From contig NZ_JAKSXW010000118.1 in the NCBI RefSeq assembly GCF_022829405.1, positions 62,001 through 126,000 of the forward strand: a stretch of DNA of 64,000 nucleotides, written 5' to 3'. The translations under genes and the position numbers were made by a program. Under the pieces are notes generated by a model. The model did no database searches. It saw only the letters and a program-made list of their open reading frames with translations, and was not told where the DNA came from. Shown here in pieces: positions 27,052-35,071 of the stretch (position 1 is its first letter; each line of letters opens with the position of its first letter). This stretch comes from Methylobacterium sp. J-076. Its GTDB lineage: Bacteria; Pseudomonadota; Alphaproteobacteria; Rhizobiales; Beijerinckiaceae.

Positions 27052-27587
27052 GCATGGCGACGGCGCAGTACGACGGGGGCAGTTTCGCGTCCTCCGACGA
27101 GGATCGGATGATCGCTCTCCTGCGCGACGTCCGGGACGCCGCGGCCCCGCCCTCGGTGGAGGAGATCGCCCGGGTCCTCGCCACCACATTGTCCTTCCGC
27201 CTGCGCAATGCCGCCGCCCTGGCTCTGGCGGATCTCGGCGGTCGCGAGGGGAGCGAGTGGATCGGAGCGGTCCTCGGCCGGCCCGACGTGGCGCCCCAGT
27301 CCGGAACCCTCCTCTTCGCCCTCGACGAACTCGGGGGCCGCCTGCCCTTCGAGAGCCTCGTCAACATCGTCCGGCACGGCTCCTTCGAGGGACGCTCCGA
27401 GGCGCTCAACCTGCTCGACGCCGGCCGGGTGGCCTCCGCCGATCCCGCGGCGCATCGCCGGGCCCTGGAAGATCTCGCATCCATCGCCGTCGGCGCGGAT
27501 CACGCCGCCGCCGAGGTCGCCCGGGAGGCGCTGGCCATCCTGTCGGCGGCATCGGGCGGGCCGGACGCATCGGAGCATCGACGGTGA
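27048..27587 (+). CDS. helical-repeat (HEAT-like) protein, function unknown, inside the cox operon
   Basis: The protein has 179 residues and is built from helix pairs, for example LATTLSFRLRNAAALALADL and GTLLFALDELGGRLPFESLV, which look like HEAT or armadillo-type repeats. No membrane helix or signal peptide is visible. Such folds bind proteins. The ATG at 27048 has an AAGG leader and overlaps the preceding small gene; the TGA overlaps the GTG of ctaF. This tight packing suggests it is made together with the oxidase. It could be an assembly factor, or an independent pair with the 72-residue protein, but neither is shown by sequence. Confidence 0.65.
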   Translation: MSMATAQYDGGSFASSDEDRMIALLRDVRDAAAPPSVEEIARVLATTLSFRLRNAAALALADLGGREGSEWIGAVLGRPDVAPQSGTLLFALDELGGRLPFESLVNIVRHGSFEGRSEALNLLDAGRVASADPAAHRRALEDLASIAVGADHAAAEVAREALAILSAASGGPDASEHRR

Positions 27588-27892
27588 ACCCCCTCGCCTC
27601 CCTCAGCCCCGACGACCGCGCCCTGCTGAGGCGGCGCCTGCGCACCCCCGTCCTGACCTTCCTGGCCCTGCTCGGGCTGCTCGCCGTCAACGTGACCCTG
27701 GGGGCCACCCTGCCCTTCGCCCATGTCTGGGCCGTGGAACTCGCCGTGGTCGGCCTGATGGTGGCGATCATCCTCCTCGTCTCCATGGAGGTGCGGAAGG
27801 AGCCGCCGCTGATCCGCCTGTTCGCCTGCCTCGGCTTCTTCTGGGTCTGCATCCTGATCGGCATGACCCTGACCGATTTCCTCGCCCGCTGA
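27584..27892 (+). CDS. ctaF: cytochrome c oxidase subunit IV (bacterial type)
   Basis: The protein has 102 residues with three hydrophobic helices (about 21-43, 47-67 and 76-98), as in the caa3/cbo-type subunit IV family. The segment VELAVVGLMVAIILLVSMEV and the last helix FACLGFFWVCILIGMTLTD fit the family layout. It probably supports assembly of the oxidase. The GTG at 27584-27586 overlaps the previous TGA. It is the last gene of the 12-kb respiratory operon; the next gene starts 67 bp later and is unrelated. Confidence 0.88.
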   Translation: MNPLASLSPDDRALLRRRLRTPVLTFLALLGLLAVNVTLGATLPFAHVWAVELAVVGLMVAIILLVSMEVRKEPPLIRLFACLGFFWVCILIGMTLTDFLAR

Positions 27893-27959
27893 ATTGTGTT
27901 GTTCGCGCCGGCCGCGGCGCTTACACGGCGAACCTCCCTCCGCAACCAAGCCCTGTCCG

Positions 27960-28757
27960 ATGTGCGAACTGCTCGGCATGAGCGCCAACGTGCCGACCGA
28001 CATCCGCTTCTCCTTCGCCGGCCTCGCCCGCCGGGGCGGCGAAACCGGTCCGCACGCGGACGGCTGGGGAATCAGCTTCTACGAGGGGCGCACCACCCGC
28101 AGCTTCCACGAGCCCGAGCCCAGCTCCCGCTCGCAGCTCGCCCGGCTGCTCCGGGACATGCCGATCAAGAGCTGCATCGTCCTCGGCCATGTCCGCCGGG
28201 CGAACCGCGGGCGCGTCAGCCTGGAGAACACCCACCCGTTCTCCCGGGAGCTCTGGGGCCGGCGCTGGACCTTCGCCCATAACGGCCAGCTCAAGGGCGT
28301 GAAGCGCTGGGCGCTCGGCGCCTTCACCCCCATCGGCACCACCGACAGCGAGCACGCCTTCTGCTGGATGCTCGGCCGGCTCCAGGCGCGCTTTCGCACC
28401 CTGCCCCGGCCCGCCACCCTGGACAGGGCGGTGGCCGACCTCTGCGCCCAATTGCACGGGCTCGGCGTCTTCAACATGCTGATGTCCGACAGCCGGACCC
28501 TCTACGCCCATTGCGGCAAGCGCCTCTGCTACCTCACCCGCCGCTCGCCCTTCGGCAAGGCGACGCTGATCGACGAGGACTGGACCATCGACTTCGCCCG
28601 GGAGACCACCGACCGGGACGTGGTCACCGTCGTCGCCACCCAGGCCCTGACCCGCGACGAAAGCTGGACCGTGGTCGAGCGCGGCGACATGCTCACCCTG
28701 CGCGAGGGCGAGGTTCGGGTGTTGACGGGAGGCCACGCTTCCGCGACTGCGACCTGA
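27960..28757 (+). CDS. class II glutamine amidotransferase (YafJ-like)
   Basis: The protein has 265 residues. Translation begins MCELLGMSANVP, with Cys2 as the expected N-terminal nucleophile after methionine removal. Motifs PHADGWGISFYEG, GHVRRANRGRVSLENTHPF and WTFAHNGQLKG are those of the GATase type 2 domain (Ntn-hydrolase). Such proteins release ammonia from glutamine or cleave gamma-glutamyl bonds; YafJ-type proteins have no synthetase domain and their role is not well known. I chose the ATG at 27960 because it puts the cysteine at position 2; the 22 residues upstream are not family-like. Confidence 0.9.
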   Translation: MCELLGMSANVPTDIRFSFAGLARRGGETGPHADGWGISFYEGRTTRSFHEPEPSSRSQLARLLRDMPIKSCIVLGHVRRANRGRVSLENTHPFSRELWGRRWTFAHNGQLKGVKRWALGAFTPIGTTDSEHAFCWMLGRLQARFRTLPRPATLDRAVADLCAQLHGLGVFNMLMSDSRTLYAHCGKRLCYLTRRSPFGKATLIDEDWTIDFARETTDRDVVTVVATQALTRDESWTVVERGDMLTLREGEVRVLTGGHASATAT

Positions 28758-28908
28758 GCGAGGGTGCATGCGCCGGCCCGATGCGCTACAACCGGGGCAA
28801 CCAGGTGCGCAAAGGTCGGTCGTTCACGCTCTCACCGGCCCTCAACCGCGCCGCTCGACCGCTCTGGACCGGCGGTCGAGTCATGACAAGCTGACGAGTG
28901 CGACGAGC

Positions 28909-29643
28909 ATGACCCGCGACGACTCCGCCGTCCTGCACGCGCAGGAGGGTTCCTCGAACGACCGCCCGAACCTGTCGTCCTCGATCCGGACGCATCTCGG
29001 CGAGCACCTGCGCACTGCCTATGACCGGCTCAGCGAGGACTCGATGCCGGTCCGCTTCGCCGAGCTGATCGACAAGCTCGAGGCGGCGCTCCGCGCCCGG
29101 GGCGAGGCGATCGAGCCCGAATTCCGGGACGGGCTCCTGGCGGCGGTGCCGAGCCTGCGCGCCTTCGCCCTGTCGCTGACCTCGAACCCGGCCCGGTCGG
29201 ACGACCTCGTGCAGGACACCCTGCTCAAGGGGTGGCAGCACCGCGCCCGGTTCCAGCCGGGCACGAACCTGAACGCGTGGCTGTTCACGATCCTGCGCAA
29301 CATCTTCTACTCCGATCACCGCAAGCGGGTCCGCGAGGTCGAGGACCAGGACGGCTCCTACGCCGCCCGCCTCGCCACCGCCCCGCATCAGGGCGACCGG
29401 CTCGACGTGGAGGACCTTCAGTCGGCCCTGGCCAAGCTGCCGCCGGACCAGCGCGAGGCCCTGGTGCTGGTGGGCGCCGAGGGCGTCTCCTACGAGGAGG
29501 CCGCCACGATCATGGGGTGCAAGGTCGGCACGGTGAAGAGCCGCGTCAGCCGCGCCCGCGGCCGCCTCGCCGAGCTGCTGGGCTACGATGAGGAAGACCT
29601 CGGCTCCGACCGGTTCATCCAGTCGGCGATGCCGGACGCCTGA
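28909..29643 (+). CDS. NepR-EcfG fusion: general stress sigma factor with built-in anti-sigma-like segment
   Basis: The protein has 244 residues. Residues 25-62 (SIRTHLGEHLRTAYDRLS then MPVRFAELIDKLEAAL) match the two helices of NepR, the anti-sigma factor of the alphaproteobacterial general stress response. From about 75 on it is an EcfG-type ECF sigma factor: region 2 has RSDDLVQDTLLKGWQHRARF and NAWLFTILRNIFYSDHRKR, and region 4 has LPPDQREALVLVGAEGVSYE and MGCKVGTVKSRVSRARGRL. Normally NepR and EcfG are separate proteins, and phosphorylated PhyR pulls NepR off. Here the frame is open throughout. The ATG at 28909 was chosen because the NepR-like helix follows soon after; an ATG 47 codons upstream is possible. 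No phyR lies in this window. Confidence 0.85.
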   Translation: MTRDDSAVLHAQEGSSNDRPNLSSSIRTHLGEHLRTAYDRLSEDSMPVRFAELIDKLEAALRARGEAIEPEFRDGLLAAVPSLRAFALSLTSNPARSDDLVQDTLLKGWQHRARFQPGTNLNAWLFTILRNIFYSDHRKRVREVEDQDGSYAARLATAPHQGDRLDVEDLQSALAKLPPDQREALVLVGAEGVSYEEAATIMGCKVGTVKSRVSRARGRLAELLGYDEEDLGSDRFIQSAMPDA

Positions 29644-29838
29644 ATCCGGGGGCCCGGAGGGCGGCGCCCCGCGCCGGCCCCCTGGGCTTCGCCCTGCGAG
29701 GGCACCAGAGGACTCGTCCTTTGGAAACCATGATTCGGCGCGCCAAAAATCGATGCATCCGATTCCGGGGATGGGGCGTTGTTTGCCCGAGCTTCGCTGC
29801 GACCATGCGGCGGAACGACACGGAAACGGAGCATCCGT

Positions 29839-30252
29839 ATGAACGTCAAGATCCTTCTGGCCTCCTCGGCCCTCGCCCTCTCGCTGCCGCTCGCCGCCCA
29901 GGCGCAGGGCACCATCCCGGGCGCCGAGCGTGGCGCGGCTGCCGGCTCCGATGCCGCCGGCCCGATCGGTGGCATCGTCGGCGGCGCGATCGGCGCGGCC
30001 ACGGGCACCGTGGGCGGCATCCTGGGCGTCGACATGGCCCCGCGCTTCCGCAGCTACGTCCGCGAGCGCAACGTCCGCTCGTACGATTACGATGGCCGCG
30101 TGGCCGTCGGCACCACCCTGCCGGGTTCGGGCGTGACCTACTACGACGTGCCGAGCGAGTACCGGGTGCAGCCGGGCTACCGCTACACCGTCGTCAACGA
30201 CCGTCCGGTGCTGGTGGACCGCGGCCACCGCATCGTCGAGGTGATCGACTAA
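29839..30252 (+). CDS. secreted DUF1236-like protein
   Basis: The protein has 137 residues. MNVKILLASSALALSLPLAAQAQ is a signal peptide. A Gly/Ala-rich stretch (GPIGGIVGGAIGAATGTVGGI) follows, then a C-terminal domain with YVRERNVRSYDYDGRVAVG, VTYYDVPSEYRVQPGYRYTVVN and HRIVEV, matching the DUF1236 pattern found in Rhizobiales. Function is unknown; proteins of this type are often stress-induced periplasmic proteins. It lies 195 bp after the EcfG-type gene, so it could be a target of the stress response, but I found no clear EcfG promoter (GGAAC, 16-17 bp, CGTT). A GGAG is found 9 bp before the ATG. A strong hairpin follows its stop. Confidence 0.8.
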   Translation: MNVKILLASSALALSLPLAAQAQGTIPGAERGAAAGSDAAGPIGGIVGGAIGAATGTVGGILGVDMAPRFRSYVRERNVRSYDYDGRVAVGTTLPGSGVTYYDVPSEYRVQPGYRYTVVNDRPVLVDRGHRIVEVID

Positions 30253-30279
30253 GTCTCACGGGCATCCCGAGGGTGCCCC

Positions 30280-30311
30280 GGGGCCCCGGAGTCGAAGGGC
30301 TCCGGGGCCCC
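30280..30311 (+). terminator. probable intrinsic terminator after the DUF1236-like gene
   Basis: A perfect 12-bp stem (GGGGCCCCGGAG with CTCCGGGGCCCC) and an 8-base loop are followed by TTCTC. The T-tract is short, but the stem is very stable and sits 28 bp after the stop codon. The next gene begins 19 bp downstream. Confidence 0.7.
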
Positions 30312-30330
30312 TTCTCATTGGGGGACGACA

Positions 30331-30600
30331 ATGGCCGACAACCCGACCGATGGCGGTCCGGTCCTGCCCGAGCCGGTGCGGGACCATCTGGGCCAGCAGC
30401 TGCGCGGAGCGCTGCCCGCCGTGGAGGCGCCGCGCTTCCTGGGCGACGAGCCCCCGGTGCCCGAGACCTTCGAGCCTCAGCTCCGGCGCCTGGAGACCCG
30501 CCTCAAGACCCACGAGGAAGGCACCGAGGCCGTGGAAGAGGCCCTCGACCGCATCCTCGACGCCTTCGGGGTGAAGCCCGGCGAGGCGAAGGAGGGCTGA
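30331..30600 (+). CDS. small NepR-like protein
   Basis: The protein has 89 residues. The N-terminal part, PEPVRDHLGQQLRGAL followed by PPVPETFEPQLRRLETRL, recalls the LGxxLR ... VPxxFxxLLxxL pattern of NepR, with a linker about seven residues longer than usual. The C-terminal half (EEGTEAVEEALDRILDAF) is a predicted amphipathic helix. It may be a distant NepR relative or a conserved Rhizobiales protein with a chance resemblance. A ribosome site is weak (GGGGGACGACA). Lying close to the NepR-EcfG gene it could take part in stress signalling, but this is inference. It converges with mscL. Confidence 0.6.
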   Translation: MADNPTDGGPVLPEPVRDHLGQQLRGALPAVEAPRFLGDEPPVPETFEPQLRRLETRLKTHEEGTEAVEEALDRILDAFGVKPGEAKEG

Positions 30601-30630
30601 GCCCCTTCGCCCGCGCCGAGGGCCGTGCGG

Positions 30631-31059
30631 TCAGACCTTCGGCTTGGCCGCGAGGATGTCGCGGATCTCGCCCAGGAGCTTCACGTCGGCCGGCAGCTCG
30701 GCGACGGGTTCGGGCTTCTTCTCCTCGGCAATCTGCAGGCGGTTCATCGCCCGGATGACGAGGAACAGCACGAACGCGACGATCATGAAGTTCAGCGAGA
30801 CGGTGATGAACTGGCCGTAGCCCAGCACCGCCCCCTGCTTCTTGGCCTCGGCATAGGCGAGCCCGGTCTGCACCTTGGAGGACAGGGGCAGGTAGTAGTT
30901 CGAGAAATCGAGCCCGCCGGTCACCGCGCCGATCGCCGGCATGAACAGGTCCTGCACCGCCGAGGTGACGATCGCCCCGAAGGCCGCGCCGATGATCACG
31001 CCGACCGCGAGATCGACCACGTTGCCCCGCAGGGCGAATTTCTTGAATTCCTCGAGCAC
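30631..31059 (-). CDS. mscL: large-conductance mechanosensitive channel MscL
   Basis: The protein has 142 residues, the usual length. It starts [20 protein letters not shown] and continues with [21 protein letters not shown], the gating-helix signature. A second helix (about 82-105, [17 protein letters not shown]) and the charged C-terminal helix [25 protein letters not shown] complete the family pattern. It opens under membrane tension to release solutes during osmotic downshock. It is a single gene, with the pssA-psd pair 72 bp upstream in the same direction. Confidence 0.97.
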   Translation of the reverse strand: MLEEFKKFALRGNVVDLAVGVIIGAAFGAIVTSAVQDLFMPAIGAVTGGLDFSNYYLPLSSKVQTGLAYAEAKKQGAVLGYGQFITVSLNFMIVAFVLFLVIRAMNRLQIAEEKKPEPVAELPADVKLLGEIRDILAAKPKV

Positions 31060-31131
31060 CCGATTCCCCCTTGCCGTCCTCGCTGCGAGCGTGCCGCAAG
31101 CGCCATGCCGGGGGGAACCGGGGCGGCGCCG

Positions 31132-31977
31132 CTATCCACCGTCGGTTGCGGATACGGCCCTGTCGTCGCCCGTGGCCTGCGCGGCCTTGTGACGGCGACG
31201 GTACTGGGCGGCGCCCACGGGGATGGTGACGAGGTAGGTGGCGCTCACCGCCACCAGCGCCTCGAACGGGTAGCTGATGAGGATGCCGAAGGCCGCCACG
31301 CCCAAAAGGAAGATCGGCAGCACGAGGCCCCGGGGCACGCGCTTGCCCATGGTCTTGCCGGAGAAGGTCGGCACCGTGGAGACGACGAGGAGGGCGATGC
31401 ACAGCACGTAGACCAGCACCGCCGGCGCGGCCCAGGCATCGAAGGTAAGACCCAGGAAGTGCAGGTAGAGCGGCAGCATCGCCGTCAGCGCCCCGGCCGG
31501 GGCCGGCATGCCGACGAAGAAGTCCTTCTTCCATTCGGGCCGGGAGGGGTCGTCCAGCATCGCGTTGAACCGGGCGAGGCGCAGGCCCATGGCGATGGCG
31601 AAGATCAGGGCGATGATCCAGCCCAGCGACTTCAGGTGGAACAGCACGAAGCCGTAGAGGATCAGCGCCGGGGCGCAGCCGAAGTTGACGAAGTCGGCCA
31701 GGGAATCGAGCTCCGCGCCGAAGCGGGAGGTGCCCTTCAGCAGCCGCGCCACGCGCCCGTCGATCCCGTCGAGCACCCCGGCCGCCACCACGGAGATGAC
31801 GGCGGGCTCGAACTTGCCTTCGAAGGCCAGCCGGATCGCCGTCAGCCCGAGGCAGAGTGCCATCAGGGTGATCATGTTGGGGGCGATCATCCGGAACGGC
31901 ACCGGCTTGAACCGGCGCGGGCGCGGCTCGTTCGGGTCCGGCGCGAAGGGCGGGAACAGATCGTCCACGGCAGGCAC
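31132..31977 (-). CDS. pssA: CDP-diacylglycerol--serine O-phosphatidyltransferase
   Basis: The protein has 281 residues and makes phosphatidylserine from CDP-diacylglycerol and serine at the inner membrane. The CDP-alcohol phosphotransferase motif DGxxARx8GxxxDxxxD is present as DGRVARLLKGTSRFGAELDSLAD (about 70-95, with the preceding DGID). About eight hydrophobic helices follow the pattern of type II PssA. It starts with GTG at 31975-31977, three bases after the psd stop. It is translated together with psd, and both feed the phosphatidylethanolamine pathway. Confidence 0.95.
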   Translation of the reverse strand: MPAVDDLFPPFAPDPNEPRPRRFKPVPFRMIAPNMITLMALCLGLTAIRLAFEGKFEPAVISVVAAGVLDGIDGRVARLLKGTSRFGAELDSLADFVNFGCAPALILYGFVLFHLKSLGWIIALIFAIAMGLRLARFNAMLDDPSRPEWKKDFFVGMPAPAGALTAMLPLYLHFLGLTFDAWAAPAVLVYVLCIALLVVSTVPTFSGKTMGKRVPRGLVLPIFLLGVAAFGILISYPFEALVAVSATYLVTIPVGAAQYRRRHKAAQATGDDRAVSATDGG

Positions 31978-31980
31978 CCC

Positions 31981-32691
31981 TCAGATCCGGCGGAAGCTGC
32001 GCGCGGGGCCGCCGCCGAGGTCGGCCAGCACGGTCTCGCCCGCCACCGCCTTCTGCCCGAGGCCGACGAGCACGCTGGCCCCGGCCGGCAGGTAGACATC
32101 GACCCGGGAGCCGAACCGGATTAGCCCGAACCGGTCGCCGGCCGCGAGGGTGTCGCCGGCCGAGACGAAGCCGACGATCCGCCGGGCCACCAGGCCGGCG
32201 ATCTGCACCACGCCGATGCGCTTGGCCGCGCCGCCATGCGTCGTCTCGACCACGAGCCCGTTGCGCTCGTTGTCGTCGCTGGCCTTGTCGAGTTCGGCGT
32301 TGAGGAACAGGCCCGGCGTGTAGTGGATCTGCCCGATCCGCCCCGCCACCGGCATCCGGTTCACGTGGCAGTCGAACACGTTCATGAACACCGAGACGCG
32401 CAGCGTCGGCACCTGCGGCAGGTCGAGCTCGGGCGGGGGCAGGACGGTGGCGATGAGGTTCACCCGCCCGTCGGCCGGCGACACCACCAGCCCGTCGCCC
32501 ACCGGCACGACCCGCTCGGGATCGCGGAAGAAGTAGCAGACCCACAGCGTCAGGATCAGGAAGATCCAGCCGAAGAACTGGGAAAAGTAGCCGGCGAGCA
32601 CCGTGAGGACGATGCCGATCAGGATGAAGGGGTACCCCTCCTTGTGGATCGGCACCAGCGTCCGCCGGATCGTCTCGATGAGGTCGGTCAT
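31981..32691 (-). CDS. psd: phosphatidylserine decarboxylase, short proenzyme form
   Basis: The protein has 236 residues and is the short form found in Rhizobiales. It removes CO2 from phosphatidylserine to give phosphatidylethanolamine. Motifs include [34 protein letters not shown] and, near the C-terminus, [13 protein letters not shown]. In short Psd enzymes the serine of the GS pair is self-cleaved to the pyruvoyl cofactor, and that GS pair is intact here. Two hydrophobic helices near the start (about 20-55) anchor it. I chose the ATG at 32689-32691, where the family homology begins. It precedes pssA by 3 bp, so they form one operon. Confidence 0.95.
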   Translation of the reverse strand: MTDLIETIRRTLVPIHKEGYPFILIGIVLTVLAGYFSQFFGWIFLILTLWVCYFFRDPERVVPVGDGLVVSPADGRVNLIATVLPPPELDLPQVPTLRVSVFMNVFDCHVNRMPVAGRIGQIHYTPGLFLNAELDKASDDNERNGLVVETTHGGAAKRIGVVQIAGLVARRIVGFVSAGDTLAAGDRFGLIRFGSRVDVYLPAGASVLVGLGQKAVAGETVLADLGGGPARSFRRI

Positions 32692-32752
32692 GCTGTGGGG
32701 GCTCGGGGGAAGCGGATCTCTGCCGGGCGGATGGCAGTCCGCCGGGCCGGCG

Positions 32753-33067
32753 TCAACTTTCGGGGGGCGGGCGTGGCGCGGCATCGGGCATCGAGACCGG
32801 ATCGCGGGCCGCATGGCGCAGGGCGATGACGACGACCGCGTCCTCCGCGATCTGGTAGAACAGCAGATACGAGTAAGGTCTGACGACGATGCGGCGCAGC
32901 CGTGGCGAACTCGTCAGCGTGCCGCAGCGCGGCTGATCCGCCAAACGGTCGAGCACCGCGTCCAACCGGTTTCGGACATTGGCGGCGCCCGAGGGGGATA
33001 TGTCCGCGATGCCGGCCAGGATCGCGTCGATCTCGGTCAGGGCATCCGGAGTAAAGCGAAGCTTCAC
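32753..33067 (-). CDS. ParE/RelE-family toxin
   Basis: The protein has 104 residues. It begins [20 protein letters not shown], a typical ParE start, and has [35 protein letters not shown], the end pattern of ParE/RelE toxins. Such proteins poison DNA gyrase (ParE) or cut ribosome-bound mRNA (RelE) until held by the antitoxin. The GTG at 33065-33067 overlaps the antitoxin stop (GTGA). The extra ten residues after the core ([11 protein letters not shown]) are unusual but harmless. It lies just upstream of psd in the same direction. Confidence 0.88.
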   Translation of the reverse strand: MKLRFTPDALTEIDAILAGIADISPSGAANVRNRLDAVLDRLADQPRCGTLTSSPRLRRIVVRPYSYLLFYQIAEDAVVVIALRHAARDPVSMPDAAPRPPPES

Positions 33068-33297
33068 CGCCCGTATTTCGCCCAGACCGCCTGGACTTGC
33101 TCGTCCGTGGCAAACTCCCCGCGTGCCGCTTGAGCGAGGGAGGGGGCGAGGTCCGCCTCCTCCTCCGGCGTCAGCCGATACACGGCCCCGGCCTCGTCAT
33201 CGCCCGCGAGCTGAAGCAGCACGCGGGCGAAATCGTCCTGCATGTCGTCGGGGAGCGCGCGGACGCGCGCGATGGCTCGTTCCAGAAGCTCGGTCAT
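33064..33297 (-). CDS. antitoxin of the ParE/RelE pair
   Basis: The protein has 77 residues, starts MTELLERAIARVRALPDDMQ and ends [13 protein letters not shown]. The middle part (RLTPEEEADLAPSLAQAARG) resembles the C-terminal, toxin-binding segment of small antitoxins found in Alphaproteobacteria. The gene comes first and overlaps the toxin gene by 4 bp, the usual order. I chose the ATG at 33295-33297; longer open frames upstream lie in a region antisense to the next gene. No clear DNA-binding motif can be named from the sequence. Confidence 0.8.
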   Translation of the reverse strand: MTELLERAIARVRALPDDMQDDFARVLLQLAGDDEAGAVYRLTPEEEADLAPSLAQAARGEFATDEQVQAVWAKYGR

Positions 33298-33358
33298 GGC
33301 GGCATTATGCACGGGGCGGGGTCGGACAGAAGCGATTCCCGCTCCAAGCAGGCGCCCC

Positions 33359-34255
33359 ATGACCACTGACATCGCATTCCTCGGCCTCGGCGCGATGGGC
33401 GCGCCGATCGCCCGGCACCTCGCGGCCAAGCGCGACCCGGGGCAGACCGTCACGGCGGTGGATGCCGACCCCGCGCGGCTCGCCGGGCTCGCCGGGCCGG
33501 GCCTCGTCGCCACCACCGACCGGGCTGGGCTCGACGGGGCGCAGGTGCTGTTCCTCTGCCTGCCCGACGGGGACGTGGTCGAGGCGGTGCTGTTCGGACC
33601 GGAGGGGGGCGCCGCGCGCCTCGCGCCGGACGCCATCGTGGTCGATCTCAGCACGACGACCCATGCCGACGCCTTGCGCATCGGCCGAACCCTGGAGTCG
33701 GGCGGGCGGCGCTTCCTCGACGCGCCGATCTCCGGAGCGCCGGCCGGCGCCGAGGCCGGGACGCTCACCGTGATGTGCGGCGGCGACGGGGAGGTGTTCG
33801 CGGTCGTGCGCCCGCTCCTCGACCGGTTCGGCGCCACGGTCCTGCACATGGGACCGACGGGGGCGGGCCAGCTCACCAAGACGGTCAACAACGTGCTCTA
33901 CGACATCCACATCGCGGCGCTGGCCGAGGTGCTGCCCATGGCGGTGGCGATGGGGCTCGATCCGGCGAAGCTCGGGCAGGTCGTCACCACCGGCACCAGC
34001 CGCAGCTACGCCTCGCAGTACTTCGTGCCCCGCATCCTCAAGGGCGAGTTCGACGAGGGCTACCCCCTCGGCAAGGCCTACAAGGACCTCGTCAGCGCCG
34101 CCCACGTCGCCGCCGAGCACGGCTTCCCCCTCCCCGTCACGGCGGCGGCCACCGCGACCTACCAGACGGCGCTGCGCCAGGGCCACGGCGACCGCGACAA
34201 GGGCGCGATGGTGCTGCCGTTCGAGGCGCTGCTGGGGGTGAAGGTGCGGGGGTGA
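33359..34255 (+). CDS. NAD(P)-dependent beta-hydroxyacid dehydrogenase (3-hydroxyisobutyrate dehydrogenase-like)
   Basis: The protein has 298 residues. The N-terminal Rossmann motif is IAFLGLGAMGAPIARHLA. The substrate segment FLDAPISGAPAGAEAGTLTVMCGG carries the DAPxSGG-like motif, and the catalytic lysine is in GAGQLTKTVNNVLYD. The family oxidises 3-hydroxyisobutyrate, tartronate semialdehyde and related acids, or reduces imines, so the substrate is open. It diverges from the toxin-antitoxin genes and converges with the importer ATPase gene 16 bp away. The ATG at 33359 was chosen because the nucleotide-binding strand begins 3 residues later. Confidence 0.92.
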   Translation: MTTDIAFLGLGAMGAPIARHLAAKRDPGQTVTAVDADPARLAGLAGPGLVATTDRAGLDGAQVLFLCLPDGDVVEAVLFGPEGGAARLAPDAIVVDLSTTTHADALRIGRTLESGGRRFLDAPISGAPAGAEAGTLTVMCGGDGEVFAVVRPLLDRFGATVLHMGPTGAGQLTKTVNNVLYDIHIAALAEVLPMAVAMGLDPAKLGQVVTTGTSRSYASQYFVPRILKGEFDEGYPLGKAYKDLVSAAHVAAEHGFPLPVTAAATATYQTALRQGHGDRDKGAMVLPFEALLGVKVRG

Positions 34256-34271
34256 GGCCGGGGCCTTCCCC

Positions 34272-35066
34272 TCAATCCACCGCCGGGGCGTGCAACTCCG
34301 CATCGGTGAAGCGAGCCTGCTCCTCCATGACCAGTTGGCCGAGCTCGCGCTTGATCGCGTTGAATTCGGCGCTCGCCGGATCGCGCGGGCGGGGCATCGG
34401 GACCGTGACGTCGCGTTTGATGCGGCCGGGGCGGTAAGTCATCACCAGGATGCGGTCGGCGAGGTAGATCGCCTCCTCGATGGAGTGGGTGACGAAGACG
34501 ATGGTCTTGCGGTCCTCGGCCCAGATCCGCAGCAGCTCGTCCTGCAGGGTTCGCCGGGTCAGCGCGTCGAGGGCGCCGAAGGGCTCGTCCATCAGCATGA
34601 CGGGCGGGTCGAGGGCGAGGATGCGGGCGATGGCCACCCGCTGGCGCATCCCGCCGGAGAGGTCCTTCGGGTAGCGGGTGCGGAAGTCGGCGAGGCCGAG
34701 CTTGTCGGTGATCCGCGCCACCGTCGCCTCGGCCTGCGCCTTCGGCACGCCCTTCACGTCGAGGCCGAAGCGGATGTTGTCCTCGACGCTCATCCACGGG
34801 AACAGGGCGTATTCCTGGAACACCATGCCCCGGTCCGGCCCCGGCTCCCGCACCGGCCTGCCGCCGACGCTGATGGTCCCCGCGCTCAGCGGGGTGAACC
34901 CCGCCATGGCGTTGAGCAGGGTGGACTTGCCGCAGCCCGAGGGGCCGAGCAGGCACAGGAACTGCCCCTCCGGCACGGTGGCGGTGATGTCCTGCAGGGC
35001 GGGCACCCCCGCGGCTCCGCTGCCGAACACCTTGACGGCATTCGTGACGACGATCTCTGCGGACAT
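34272..35066 (-). CDS. ABC importer ATP-binding protein, SsuB/TauB/NrtD type
   Basis: The protein has 264 residues with intact motifs: Walker A GPSGCGKST, Q-loop MVFQEYALFPWMSVEDN, signature LSGGMRQRVAIAR and Walker B VMLMDEPFGALD, with H-loop FVTHSIEEA. These fit the nitrate/sulfonate/taurine importer group. It energises the permease and binding protein encoded just upstream in the same direction; its start is 5 bp after the permease stop. The extended C-terminal part (about 230-264) resembles the usual tail. Substrate is unknown, as the ATPase gives no clue. Confidence 0.94.
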   Translation of the reverse strand: MSAEIVVTNAVKVFGSGAAGVPALQDITATVPEGQFLCLLGPSGCGKSTLLNAMAGFTPLSAGTISVGGRPVREPGPDRGMVFQEYALFPWMSVEDNIRFGLDVKGVPKAQAEATVARITDKLGLADFRTRYPKDLSGGMRQRVAIARILALDPPVMLMDEPFGALDALTRRTLQDELLRIWAEDRKTIVFVTHSIEEAIYLADRILVMTYRPGRIKRDVTVPMPRPRDPASAEFNAIKRELGQLVMEEQARFTDAELHAPAVD

Positions 35067-35071
35067 CGCGA

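Noticed and set aside
29648-29682. GGGGGCC...GGCCCCC hairpin right after the sigma factor gene
   Set aside because: The stem is short, the loop is long and the area is so GC-rich that such pairing is expected by chance.
29701-29838. Possible EcfG promoter before the DUF1236-like gene
   Set aside because: GGAAAC and GGAAC are present, but none is followed by CGTT at 16-17 bp.
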